DNA of 39,993 nt, taken from the NCBI GenBank assembly GCA_012842935.1, contig DUSC01000032.1, positions 1-39,993 of the forward strand, given 5' to 3'. This document shows, piece by piece, positions 20,200 through 31,994 of this stretch. Position numbers and translations under genes: made by a program. Each line of letters starts with the position of its first letter. The stretch's first letter is position 1. The notes beneath the pieces were generated by a model, which was not told the origin of the DNA, did no database searches, and was given only the letters and a program-made list of their open reading frames with translations. Source of the DNA: Hyphomicrobiales bacterium. Lineage in GTDB: Bacteria > Pseudomonadota > Alphaproteobacteria > Rhizobiales > Rhizobiaceae.

Positions 20200-20302
20200 C
20201 TATTGTAATCCTTGCGCTTTCCCTTGACCCTCGCACCGCCTTGGCGCAAAAGGCGCTTGGCCCGCGCAGCAAGCGCGGAAAAACAACACCAAGGAGAGCC
20301 GA

Positions 20303-21349
20303 ATGCCCTTCCATACTATTCGAGCGGCACTCGCCCTGTGCACGTCACTCGCAGCGGCCGCCATCGCAGGACCCGCCGTCGCCGATGGCGTGGTCAACAT
20401 CTACTCCTATCGCCAACCCGACCTGATCAAGCCGGTGCTCGACGCCTTCACCGCCGAGACGGGAATCAGGACCGAAGTCCTCTTCCTTGACAAGGGGCTG
20501 GAAGACCGCATCCTCGCCGAAGGCATCAACTCTCCCGCCGATGTGATCCTGACCGTCGACATTGCACGCCTGACCGCCGCGAAGGCGAAAGGGGTGACTC
20601 AGCCGCTGGACGACCAAACCGTCAATAACAACATCCCTTCGGAGTACCGCGATCCTGAAGGCCATTGGTTCGGCCTCACCAAGCGTGGTCGGGTGATCTA
20701 CGCTTCGAGAGAGCGTGTCGGCGACGAGCCTATCGCCTATGCCGACCTCGCCGATCCCAAGTGGAAGGGGAGGATCTGCATGCGTTCCGGCCAGCATGAC
20801 TACAATCTCGGCCTGTTCTCGGCGGCGATCGCGCACTGGGGCGAAGCCAAGACCGAAGAATGGATGAAGGGGCTCAAGGCGAACCTCGCGCGCAAACCGG
20901 ACGGCGGCGACCGACCCCAGGCTAAGGCCATCTTTGCCGGCGAATGCGACATAGCACTGGGCAACACCTACTATGTCGGGCTGATGATGACGAACGAGAA
21001 GGAGCCGCAGGAAAAGGATTGGGCCAACGCCATCAAGGTCGTCTTCCCGACCTTCGAGAACGGGCGGACCCATGTCAACATCTCCGGCGTAGCGCTCGCC
21101 AAGAACGCTCCCAACCGCGAAAACGCCGTCAAGCTTGTCGAATTCCTGTCGAGCCGTGACGCCCAGAGTATCTATGCCGAACAGGTTTTCGAGTATCCGG
21201 TCGATCCAGATGTCGAGCCGTCGGAGATCGTCAGGTCATTCGGCACACTCAAAGCCGACACGTTGCCCCTCGCCGAAATTTCCGCCAACCGAAAGGCGGC
21301 GTCCGAGATGGTCGACAGGGTGGGCCTCGACGACGGTCCCGCGAGCTGA
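20303..21349 (+). CDS. Fe(3+) ABC transporter substrate-binding protein
   Basis: Signal peptide, then VVNIYSYRQPDLIKPVLDAFTAETGIRTEVLFLDKGLEDRILAEG...GNTYYVGLMM; FbpA/FutA-type. Confidence 0.92.
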   Translation: MPFHTIRAALALCTSLAAAAIAGPAVADGVVNIYSYRQPDLIKPVLDAFTAETGIRTEVLFLDKGLEDRILAEGINSPADVILTVDIARLTAAKAKGVTQPLDDQTVNNNIPSEYRDPEGHWFGLTKRGRVIYASRERVGDEPIAYADLADPKWKGRICMRSGQHDYNLGLFSAAIAHWGEAKTEEWMKGLKANLARKPDGGDRPQAKAIFAGECDIALGNTYYVGLMMTNEKEPQEKDWANAIKVVFPTFENGRTHVNISGVALAKNAPNRENAVKLVEFLSSRDAQSIYAEQVFEYPVDPDVEPSEIVRSFGTLKADTLPLAEISANRKAASEMVDRVGLDDGPAS

Positions 21350-21424
21350 TCTTCTGCCAAGCCTTGAGCCGGAAACCCGGCGGCCTATGAGCGCGCCGGG
21401 CACAGCGAACCGACGGGAGTTCAC

Positions 21425-23146
21425 TTGACCGGAAACGTGGGCGCAATCGGCGGTTCGCCAAGCTCAAGCGCCTCTGGCATCCTCGGACGTCGGCGCGTGC
21501 GTCGCCCACGGCATCCGATCGCCCGCTTAGCCACAGTCGCCGTTTCGGCAATCGTCCTCCTGCCCGTAGCCACTCTCGTGGCCATCGCACTATCGGGCGA
21601 CGCGAGCGACTGGCCGCATCTGGCGACGACCGTACTGCCCGGAGCCGTTGCGACTACCGTTTTCCTCCTCTTTCTGGTCTCCGTCGGCACAGCATCGATG
21701 GGCGTCACCAGCGCATGGCTGATTGTCGGGTACGACTTTCCATTGCGCCGGTTCTTTTCCTGGGCGCTCATCCTTCCACTCGCGGTGCCCCCCTATCTCG
21801 CCGCCTACGCCTTCGCCGAGTTCTTCCACTTCACCGGCCCCGTTCAAGGCCTGTTGCGGGCGGCTTTCGGTTTCACGTCGATTCGCGACTACTGGTTCCC
21901 GGAGATCCGCTCGACGCCCGGGGCTGCCGTCGTCCTGTCCTGCGTGCTGTTCCCTTACGTCTACCTGACATCGCGCGTCGTTTTCCTGCTGCAGGGCCGC
22001 AACATTGCCGACGTCGCTCGCACGCTTGGCGCAGGCCCAGGCAAGGTGTTCTGGAGGATCCTCCTCCCCGTGGCACGGCCCGCGATCGTCGCCGGTACGG
22101 TGTTGGTGTTGATGGAAACGATCAACGACATCGGTGCATCCGAGTATCTGGGCGTGCGCACGCTGACCTTCTCCGTCTTTTCAACCTGGCTCAACCGCGG
22201 CAGCCTCGAAGGTGCCGCGCAGATCGCCATGGTGATGCTTGCCCTGGTCCTCGTGCTTTTGGCCGTCGAGCGGGCCGCACGTCGGCGGCAGCGCTTCCAC
22301 ACGGGTCGCGCCACGCACATGAAGGCTCGCCCGCCTCGGGTCGTGCTTCGTGGCGCCAGGGCGCTTGCCGCCACGGTCGCCGTCGCCCTTCCTGTGCTAT
22401 TCGGCTTCGGCATCCCGATCTACGTATTCGGCGCCTATGCGTCGCGCCGGCTCGACCGCTTCTTTTCTCCCGAACTCGGATCGGCACTGCTGAATTCGGT
22501 GATCACGGCGACGCTAACCGCCGCGCTGACAATCGTCGTTGCGCTATCGCTGCTCAATGCTGTCAGGCTGATCAAGACCCGCCCGATCGGTGCGCTGGTC
22601 CGTCTGGCCTCGATCGGCTACGCCCTTCCCGGCACGATCCTCGCGCTCGGCCTGCTTTTTGCGCTGGCGCGCTTCGACAACTCGGTCGATTCCCTTGCGC
22701 GCTCGTTTCTCGGCACGTCGACCGGGCTGCTCCTGACCGGAACCTCCGCTGCCGTGGTGCTCGCCTGCACGATCCGCTTCGTCGCGCTTGCCGAAGGCGC
22801 AATCCGCTCTGGCCTCGAAAAGCTGCCGGCCCATCTCGACGAGGCCGCGCGCAGCCTTGGCCAAAGCCCGGCGCGGAGTGCGCGCCGCGTCCTGCTTCCG
22901 CTGTTGCGTCCGGCGATCTTCACCGCAGCCGTCCTGGTCTTCGTCGATACGGTCAAGGAACTGTCGGCGACGATCCTCCTGCGGCCGTTCGGTTTCAACA
23001 CGCTGGCCACCAGCGTCTATGAAAACGCCTCGCGCGCGGTCGTCGAAGAGGCCGCACCGGCTGCGATCCTTATCATCATGACCGCTCTGGCCCCAGTGGT
23101 GCTGCTTTCAAACGCATTGGCCGCGGACAAGGAAGCATCGCTATAA
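21425..23146 (+). CDS. Fe(3+) ABC transporter permease (fused double-permease type)
   Basis: 573 aa, TTG start; two EAA-type loops VARTLGAGPGKVFWRILLPVARPAI and AARSLGQSPARSARRVLLPLLRPAI; FbpB-like. Confidence 0.92.
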   Translation: MTGNVGAIGGSPSSSASGILGRRRVRRPRHPIARLATVAVSAIVLLPVATLVAIALSGDASDWPHLATTVLPGAVATTVFLLFLVSVGTASMGVTSAWLIVGYDFPLRRFFSWALILPLAVPPYLAAYAFAEFFHFTGPVQGLLRAAFGFTSIRDYWFPEIRSTPGAAVVLSCVLFPYVYLTSRVVFLLQGRNIADVARTLGAGPGKVFWRILLPVARPAIVAGTVLVLMETINDIGASEYLGVRTLTFSVFSTWLNRGSLEGAAQIAMVMLALVLVLLAVERAARRRQRFHTGRATHMKARPPRVVLRGARALAATVAVALPVLFGFGIPIYVFGAYASRRLDRFFSPELGSALLNSVITATLTAALTIVVALSLLNAVRLIKTRPIGALVRLASIGYALPGTILALGLLFALARFDNSVDSLARSFLGTSTGLLLTGTSAAVVLACTIRFVALAEGAIRSGLEKLPAHLDEAARSLGQSPARSARRVLLPLLRPAIFTAAVLVFVDTVKELSATILLRPFGFNTLATSVYENASRAVVEEAAPAAILIIMTALAPVVLLSNALAADKEASL

Positions 23147-23189
23147 CGCATAGCGATCCCGTGTCGCCGGAGTGGGCCGGGCAAGAAAA

Positions 23190-23211
23190 AAGGCGCCCAG
23201 GGTGGCGCCTT
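23190..23211 (-). terminator. Candidate minus-strand terminator downstream of acetoacetyl-CoA synthetase
   Basis: Minus-strand AAGGCGCC-ACCCTG-GGCGCCTTTTTTC: 8-bp GC-rich stem followed by a T-run. Confidence 0.75.
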
Positions 23212-23419
23212 GAAAGTCAAGATGCTGCGACAACGGGGCTTGAGCGAACTGGCTTCCGGGGCGAAAGCGGGATTACTCCCTCAAGTTACGCACGACTATC
23301 GGCACGCCGCGTTAATAAAAACTTACCGGATTGCCCGGCAATTTACCAATCCGTATCAGCCTTGAAATCTAGGTAAATTTCGGATACACGATCCATTAAC
23401 CTTGACTGATCGCGGCTTT

Positions 23420-25378
<1,959 letters not shown>

Positions 25379-25605
25379 TCGAATACCTCCACGACAGGCG
25401 CGCGGTTATGTCATGCGTTCACGCGGATGGGCAAGACTCCTGCGAGACCGAGCGATGCGTTCAATCGGTTGAATAGCTCGGCGTCAGACGCTCTCCGCCA
25501 TCGCGCCGACACAATGACTTGAAATGCCGGGCCGGTGGGCTAAACCGGACGAAGCTGAACCGCACCGGGGAACCGGGCCGACAGCGCTCGGCGCGACGGA
25601 ACACG

Positions 25606-27432
25606 ATGGCATCCAACTTGGCCAGGTACGGTTTGTGGATCGTCGGTGGGATGCTCGTCGTCGCCGCAGCGCTGATAGCGGCCTTGCCCTACATCGCTTC
25701 CGCCCAGATCGTCCGCGACCGCATCGCTCTTGAGGTGAGCGCCTGGAGCGGCTACCGCGTCGAACTGGGCGCCGCCCCGGAAATCGAGGTTTGGCCCTTC
25801 CGCGCCGTTCTCCGCGAAGTGGTCATGTCGGGCTGGTTCGACCCGGAGCGCAGACCCGTAATCACGGCGGAAACGGTCGAGATCGACCTGTCGCCACTTG
25901 CAGCTCTCAGGGGCGAGGTCCTCTTCTCAACCGCCCGGCTCGTGCGTCCGACCATCCGGCTGGCATCGGACGCGGGCGACGCCGACCTTTCCACTTCGCC
26001 CGTCGGCGGCAGGATCGCGCGTTCGATCGAAGAAGCGCGGAAAGTCGTAGCGCGCGATCCGGTGAATCCGGACGTGAGCGCCCTACCCCGCGATCCTTTC
26101 GGCACGATTCAGGTGATCGACGGACGCATTGTAGCGGCGAGATCCGTCAAGGACGAAGACATTGTGTCAAGCGTGACCGGAAGCTTCGACTGGGCTGCCC
26201 TCGACCGGCCGCTACGGCTTTCGATGACGGGCATCTGGCGTGGCGAGAGCGTTTCTCTCGATATCGCCGCAGCGCGCCCGCTGGTGCTTTTTGCCGGCGG
26301 CACCGGACCGTTGTCTATGAGTCTCAAGTCCGCCCCGGCGTCATTTTACTTCGACGGCACGGCCAGCCTGTCGGGCGATACCTTCTTTGCCGGATCGGCA
26401 CGGTTCACCTCGCCTTCACTGCGCCGTACGATCGAATGGTCCGCTCCGGAGACTGCGACCGGTTCGCCGATCGGCGTTGTCTCGATCGAGGGGAGAATTT
26501 CTGGAAACCGGCAGCGGCTGAAACTCGAGGAGACGCGCATTTCCATTGATGGAAACTCAGGCACCGGCGTGATCGAGCTCGCTTTGGCCGAACAGATCCC
26601 CGCGCTGTCGGGAACGCTGGCTTTTAAGACCCTCGATCTGCGCTCCTTCCTTTCCGCTTTCGGCGTCGCGGAGACCCCCTCAAGCCTTTCCGCCGGCGTA
26701 GACCTGGCCAACCGTGTCGACCTTGATCTTCGCTTGTCGGCCGAGCGTGCAACGTCGGGCCCGATTGCGTTGGAGGACTTGGCCGCGACCGCGCGTGTGA
26801 AACGCGGGCATGCCGCCTTTGACATTTCCGACGCCGCCGCATTCGGCGGGAATGTCCAGGCGAGCATCCGCATCGACGGAAAGGCGGAGGGTGAGGTCGT
26901 CGAAATCCGCTTTGTCGGCGACGAGGTCGATGGAGGCGTTGTCGCCGCATTTGCGCCTGTCCTCAGAATCCTCCCCACGGCCAAGGGAAACATTTCCGCC
27001 ATGATCAGGGCGCCCGCGGGGCCCTGGAAGGAGGTGCTCGCGAAAGGTGAAGGTTCTTTCTCGGCGCACTTCGGCGAAGGCGTCATTCAGAAGCTGGACA
27101 TGACGTCCTTCCTCGAGCGTCTGGCCAAAGGCGACTTCTTCGCTCTCGACGACGTGGCGACGGATTCGCTGGCCGTGAACGACGTCGAGATCAAGGCGAC
27201 TGTCTCAAAAGGCGTCGCCCGGCTCGCCAAGGCCGAGATCCGCACGGCGAATTCGGCGATATCGCTCTCAGGCATCATTCCATCGGTGGGCGGACTGGCG
27301 CTGTCGGGATCGATCATCCTAGCCGGCGATGCGAAATCCACCAATCCTCCCGGCATATCCTTCTTCGTCGGTGGCTCCTGGTCGAAGCCCTTTGTGGTGC
27401 CCGTACCTGCCGCACCGACGACCGCCGACTGA
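25606..27432 (+). CDS. AsmA family protein
   Basis: N-terminal TM MASNLARYGLWIVGGMLVVAAALIAALPYIAS followed by AsmA-like GYRVELGAAPEIEVWPFRAVLREV; C-terminal MTSFLERLAKGDFF. Confidence 0.82.
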   Translation: MASNLARYGLWIVGGMLVVAAALIAALPYIASAQIVRDRIALEVSAWSGYRVELGAAPEIEVWPFRAVLREVVMSGWFDPERRPVITAETVEIDLSPLAALRGEVLFSTARLVRPTIRLASDAGDADLSTSPVGGRIARSIEEARKVVARDPVNPDVSALPRDPFGTIQVIDGRIVAARSVKDEDIVSSVTGSFDWAALDRPLRLSMTGIWRGESVSLDIAAARPLVLFAGGTGPLSMSLKSAPASFYFDGTASLSGDTFFAGSARFTSPSLRRTIEWSAPETATGSPIGVVSIEGRISGNRQRLKLEETRISIDGNSGTGVIELALAEQIPALSGTLAFKTLDLRSFLSAFGVAETPSSLSAGVDLANRVDLDLRLSAERATSGPIALEDLAATARVKRGHAAFDISDAAAFGGNVQASIRIDGKAEGEVVEIRFVGDEVDGGVVAAFAPVLRILPTAKGNISAMIRAPAGPWKEVLAKGEGSFSAHFGEGVIQKLDMTSFLERLAKGDFFALDDVATDSLAVNDVEIKATVSKGVARLAKAEIRTANSAISLSGIIPSVGGLALSGSIILAGDAKSTNPPGISFFVGGSWSKPFVVPVPAAPTTAD

Positions 27433-27495
27433 GCGCCGATTCTATTCGCCGCCGAATCGGGATAGGATTTTACGCTGTGGGCAAGAGGGGAATCG

Positions 27496-27738
27496 GTGCT
27501 CAGGCTGCTGACAGCCACCTTCAAGATCGCCGTCGTTTCGCTGATCACCGGGGCGGCTCTCTCCGCGGTCGATATCACGGCGGCAGACGTGTTCGCCAAG
27601 GTCGGGCTGACCGAGGAGCGTGTCATCGAACTGCTGGAAAGCGGTGTCAGGTGGGCGGTGCCCAATCTCGTGCTCGGCTCGATGATCATCGTGCCAATCT
27701 GGATCCTCGTCTATCTGCTGCGGCCGCCCCGCGGATAG
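27496..27738 (+). CDS. Small inner-membrane protein (DUF6460-like)
   Basis: 80 aa, GTG start: MLRLLTATFKIAVVSLITGAALSAVDITAADVFAKVGLTEERVIELLESGVRWAVPNLVLGSMIIVPIWILVYLLRPPRG. Confidence 0.7.
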   Translation: MLRLLTATFKIAVVSLITGAALSAVDITAADVFAKVGLTEERVIELLESGVRWAVPNLVLGSMIIVPIWILVYLLRPPRG

Positions 27739-27762
27739 CGCTTGAGGCGCCGAGACGCCGGA

Positions 27763-28581
27763 CTAACCGCGCTGTGCGGCCTGTTCGTCGCGTTGGCGCT
27801 GTACTTCCCGCCGCTTGTTGACCACTGCCGCCGCAATCACGCCGAGAGTGACGACCGCGATCAGGAGCGTGCATACGGCATTGATCTCCGGCGTCACGCC
27901 GAGGCGCACCTGGCTGTAGATCTTCATGGGCAAGGTGGTGGCACCCGGACCCGACGTGAAGGATGCGATGACGAGGTCGTCGAGAGAGAGCGTGAAGGCG
28001 AGCATCCAACCCGAGATGATCGCCGGCAGAATAACCGGGAGCGTCACCTGGAAGAAGGTCTTCACCGGCGTCGCGCCCAGATCCATCGCCGCTTCCTCCA
28101 GCGACCGGTCGAACGTGATCAGCCGCGACTGCACCACGACGGCGACGAAGCACATGGTGAAAGTAATGTGAGCGAGTGTCACCGTCAGGAAGCCGCGGTC
28201 GAGCCCCATTGAGACGAACAGCAGCAGCAGCGACAAGCCGGTGATCACCTCCGGCATGACCAACGGCGCAAAGACCATTCCCGAGAACAGGATTCGCCCG
28301 CGAAAGCGGGTGTAACGCGTCAAAGCCAACGCCGCCATCGTGCCCAAGACGGTTGCGACGGTCGCCGAGATGAAAGCGACTCGCGCCGTGACCCATGCGG
28401 CGTCCATCAGTCCCTGGTTCTGGAACATCGCCACGTACCATTTGGTCGAGAACCCTCCCCAGACGGTGACCAGCCGCGATTCGTTGAACGAGAAGATGAT
28501 CAGCAGCACGATCGGCAAGTAGAGGAATGCAAATCCCAACACGATCGAGACGATGTTGAACCGGCTCAGCGAGGCGTTCAT
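27763..28581 (-). CDS. potI: Polyamine ABC transporter permease (PotI-like)
   Basis: VLGFAFLYLPIVLLIIFSFNESRLVTVWGGFSTKWYVAMFQN...LEEAAMDLGATPVKTFFQVTLPVILPAI. Confidence 0.9.
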   Translation of the reverse strand: MNASLSRFNIVSIVLGFAFLYLPIVLLIIFSFNESRLVTVWGGFSTKWYVAMFQNQGLMDAAWVTARVAFISATVATVLGTMAALALTRYTRFRGRILFSGMVFAPLVMPEVITGLSLLLLFVSMGLDRGFLTVTLAHITFTMCFVAVVVQSRLITFDRSLEEAAMDLGATPVKTFFQVTLPVILPAIISGWMLAFTLSLDDLVIASFTSGPGATTLPMKIYSQVRLGVTPEINAVCTLLIAVVTLGVIAAAVVNKRREVQRQRDEQAAQRG

Positions 28582-28582
28582 G

Positions 28583-29551
28583 TCAGCGCCCCTGTTCCTG
28601 CGCGCGAGCCTGCGCGTTCTGGAAGAGCACGATCGGGACGACCAACAACAACAACAGGATGACGGCGACCGCTGACGACACCGGCCAGTCGCGGTTGGCG
28701 AAGAACTCGTTCCATAGCGTCTTGCCGATCATCAGCGTCTGCGAACCGCCGAGCAGGTCGGGTATGACGAACTCGCCGACGGCCGGAATGAAGACCAGAA
28801 GGCAACCGGCGACTACGCCCGGCAGCGACAGCGGAAACGTGATCTTCCAGAAGGCCGACATTGGCGGGCAACCGAGATCCTGCGCAGCCTCGATGAGCGA
28901 ATAGTCCATCTTTTCCAGCGCCGAATAGAGCGGAAGCACCATGAACGGCAGGTAGGAATAGACGATGCCGATGAAGATCGCCGTGTGCGTGTTCATGATG
29001 ATCAGCGGCTGATCGATGATGCCGACCGCGAGCAGGAACTGGTTGAGCAGTCCCTCGGGCTTGAGGATGCCGATCCATGCGTAGACGCGGATCAGGAAGC
29101 TGGTCCAGAAGGGCAGGATGACCAGCATGAGCAGAACCGGTCGCAGCGTAGCCGGCGCGCGCGCCATGCCGTAGGCGATCGGGTATCCCACCAGTAGAGT
29201 GAGAATGGTCGAGATCGCGGCAATGACCAGGCTTGAAACGTAGGCGTTGAAATAAAGAGCATCCTCGACTAGCCAGAGATAGTTGTCGAAGGATAGCTCT
29301 CCGAGTCTGTCGACAAGACCGGACACGCCCTCCGACAGGTCGAATACCGGCGCATAGGGCGGCATCGCGATCGCGGTCTGTGAAAGCGAAATCTTGAAAA
29401 CGATTATGAAGGGCACGAGGAAGAAAAGCAGAAGCCAGAAATAGGGGACGGCGATCACCAGCCTCTTGGCGGCGCCGCCGAGGAGCCTCGTTGCGAACCC
29501 GGCCTCGCTTCCGGTCGAGGTTCCGGCCGGCGATAGGGCAGAGTTGGACAT
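28583..29551 (-). CDS. potH: Polyamine ABC transporter permease (PotH-like)
   Basis: VPYFWLLLFFLVPFIIVFKISLSQ...LIEAAQDLGCPPMSAFWKITFPLSLPGVVAGCLLVFIPAVGEFVIPDLLGG. Confidence 0.9.
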   Translation of the reverse strand: MSNSALSPAGTSTGSEAGFATRLLGGAAKRLVIAVPYFWLLLFFLVPFIIVFKISLSQTAIAMPPYAPVFDLSEGVSGLVDRLGELSFDNYLWLVEDALYFNAYVSSLVIAAISTILTLLVGYPIAYGMARAPATLRPVLLMLVILPFWTSFLIRVYAWIGILKPEGLLNQFLLAVGIIDQPLIIMNTHTAIFIGIVYSYLPFMVLPLYSALEKMDYSLIEAAQDLGCPPMSAFWKITFPLSLPGVVAGCLLVFIPAVGEFVIPDLLGGSQTLMIGKTLWNEFFANRDWPVSSAVAVILLLLLVVPIVLFQNAQARAQEQGR

Positions 29552-29560
29552 CGCCCTCTC

Positions 29561-30703
29561 CTATCGCGTCAGCACGACGCCGGAATCCGGCCTGAAGGAA
29601 ATCCACGCACGGTCGTTCCAGGTGAGTGGATCGTCTGTCAGACGGGCACTGTTGAGTGTCGCCGCCTTAACCATCAAGCCGTTGCCCAGCTTCACGTAGT
29701 AGACCGTCATGTCGCCGAGGTAGGCAATGTCGTAGATCTCGCCCTCGGCAGCGTTGGTGGAGGTGTCCATAGGCGGTCGAGACGACACCTTGATCTTCTC
29801 GGGTCGAACAGCATAGGCGACCTTCGCACCCGACTGGGCGTCGCCCGCATTCTCGGTCCTGATGGCGATGCCGCTCTCGCTGTTGATGGTGGCGCCCGTG
29901 GCGTCGCGCGCCGTAACAGTGCCCTCGAACATGTTCACGTTGCCGACGAAGTTGGCGACGAAGCGCGAGCCCGGCGCCTCGTAAACCTCCGCCGGCGTCG
30001 CCACCTGCATCACCTCGCCCTTGTCGAGGATGGCGATCCGGTCGGCCATGGTCATCGCCTCTTCCTGGTCATGGGTAACGACGACGAAGGTCAGGCCGAG
30101 CTTCTGCTGCAGGTCCATCAGTTCGAACTGGGTTTCTTCCCGCAGCTTCTTGTCGAGCGCACCCAGCGGCTCGTCGAGGAGAAGCACCTTCGGTCGCTTG
30201 GCGACCGAGCGCGCCAGCGCGACACGCTGGCGCTGGCCGCCGGAGAGCTGGTGCGGCTTTCGCTTGGCGAACTGCTCGAGTTTGACCAGCTTCAGCATCT
30301 CGGCAACACGTTCGGCGATCCTGGAAGCTTCCATGCCTTCCTGCTTCAGACCGAACGCGATGTTGGCCTCGACGGTCATGTGCGGGAACAGCGCATAGGA
30401 CTGGAACATCATGTTGACCGGCCGCCGGTAGGGCGGGATACCGCGAAGGTCCTGCCCGTCGAGCAGGATGCGGCCAGAGGTCGGCTCCTCGAAACCGGCG
30501 AGCATGCGCAGCAGCGTCGACTTGCCGCATCCGGAGGCGCCGAGCAGAGCGAAGAACTCGCGTTCATAGATGGAAAGCGAGAGGTTGTTGACGGCGGTGA
30601 AGTCGCCGAACCTTTTCGTCACCTGGTCGAAAACGATGTACGGCTTGGCCGCCGGATCGTTCCACGGCGCGAAATCCCTGCGAATGCTGCCCAGCGACTG
30701 CAT
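29561..30703 (-). CDS. potG: Polyamine ABC transporter ATP-binding protein (PotG-like)
   Basis: Walker A GASGCGKST, signature LSGGQRQRVALARS, Walker B VLLLDEPLGALD. Confidence 0.93.
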   Translation of the reverse strand: MQSLGSIRRDFAPWNDPAAKPYIVFDQVTKRFGDFTAVNNLSLSIYEREFFALLGASGCGKSTLLRMLAGFEEPTSGRILLDGQDLRGIPPYRRPVNMMFQSYALFPHMTVEANIAFGLKQEGMEASRIAERVAEMLKLVKLEQFAKRKPHQLSGGQRQRVALARSVAKRPKVLLLDEPLGALDKKLREETQFELMDLQQKLGLTFVVVTHDQEEAMTMADRIAILDKGEVMQVATPAEVYEAPGSRFVANFVGNVNMFEGTVTARDATGATINSESGIAIRTENAGDAQSGAKVAYAVRPEKIKVSSRPPMDTSTNAAEGEIYDIAYLGDMTVYYVKLGNGLMVKAATLNSARLTDDPLTWNDRAWISFRPDSGVVLTR

Positions 30704-30776
30704 GTCCTGCTCCGTCCCCCGCCCGCCCCGGAAGGAAAACAGGCCCGACAGTGACCCGCCGGGCCCCTCGGACCGC

Positions 30777-31874
30777 CTACTGGCCGGTCACGATCTTTGT
30801 CCAGGTCCGCGTCACGATGCGCTGCGTTTTGGGATCGTAGGGCGAGACGGTGAACAGCTTCGCCAGCGTCGCCTCGTCGGGATAGATGGCCGGATCCTCG
30901 AGGATGTCCTTTTCGATGAAGGCCTGAGAAGCCTTGTTACCATTGGCGTAGTAGACGTAGTTGGACGCCTTGGCGATGACCTCGGGCTTCATCAGGTAAT
31001 TCAGGAAGACATGCGCTTCCTCGACGTGCTTGGCATCGGCGGGAATCGCCATCTGATCGAACCACATCTCGGCACCTTCCTTGGGAACCACGTAGTCGAC
31101 GACCACGCCCTGGTCGGCTTCGGCGGCACGATCGCGCGCCTGGAAGACGTCGCCGGACCATCCCACAGCAAGACAGATATCGCCGTTGGCGAGCGCATTG
31201 ATGTATTCGGAGGAATGGAACTTGCGGATAAAAGGCCTGATTTTCATCAACGCCTCTTCCGCCTTCGCGAAGTCGTCCGGACTGGTGCTCTCGGGATCGA
31301 TGCCGAGATACTTGAAGGTCGTCGGCAGGATGTCGCTCGGGGAATCGAGGACGTAGACGCCGCAATCGGCGAGCTTCGACAGCTTCTCGGGATTAAAGAA
31401 AACATCCCAGCTGTCGACCTTCTCGATGCCCAGTGCTTCCTGCACCTTCTTGACGTTGTAGCCGATGCCGACGGTCCCCCACATGTAGTTGATGGAGTAG
31501 TCGTTGCCGGGATCGTATTTGGCCGTGCGCTCCGAGACGACGTCCCACATGTTGGCGAGGTTGGGCAGCTTCGACTTGTCGAGCTTCTGAAAGACGCCGG
31601 CTTCGATCTGACGCGCAAGAAATGCGCCGGTGGGAACAACGATGTCGTAACCCGTGCCGCCGGCGAGCAGCTTGGTCTCGAGGATCTCGTTTGAATCGAA
31701 GACGTCGTATACGACCTTGATGCCGGTCTCCTTGGTGAAGTCCTCGATGATCGATTCGTCGATATAATCCGACCAGTTGTAGACGTTGACGACCTTCTCC
31801 TGGGCAAGGGCGCCGGAGGTCACCAGAGCGGTGACCGCCGAGGCGGCGGCGAGCCGGAAGAGCGAGTGCTTCAT
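30777..31874 (-). CDS. potF: Polyamine ABC transporter substrate-binding protein (PotF-like)
   Basis: Likely start MKHSLFRLAAASAVTALVTSGALAQ; KVVNVYNWSDYIDESIIEDFTKETGIKVVYDVFDSNEILETKLLAGGTGYDIVVPTG. Confidence 0.93.
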   Translation of the reverse strand: MKHSLFRLAAASAVTALVTSGALAQEKVVNVYNWSDYIDESIIEDFTKETGIKVVYDVFDSNEILETKLLAGGTGYDIVVPTGAFLARQIEAGVFQKLDKSKLPNLANMWDVVSERTAKYDPGNDYSINYMWGTVGIGYNVKKVQEALGIEKVDSWDVFFNPEKLSKLADCGVYVLDSPSDILPTTFKYLGIDPESTSPDDFAKAEEALMKIRPFIRKFHSSEYINALANGDICLAVGWSGDVFQARDRAAEADQGVVVDYVVPKEGAEMWFDQMAIPADAKHVEEAHVFLNYLMKPEVIAKASNYVYYANGNKASQAFIEKDILEDPAIYPDEATLAKLFTVSPYDPKTQRIVTRTWTKIVTGQ

Positions 31875-31994
31875 TGATATTCTCCTCTGTCTGTTCCTTC
31901 TACCGGTTCGCGCTGCGGACATTCACGACCGGCTGTTTTCTTCAAGCCTATTGGCGTTTCGGCAGGGCGACAAGCACCAATGCCGATGGTCCGC

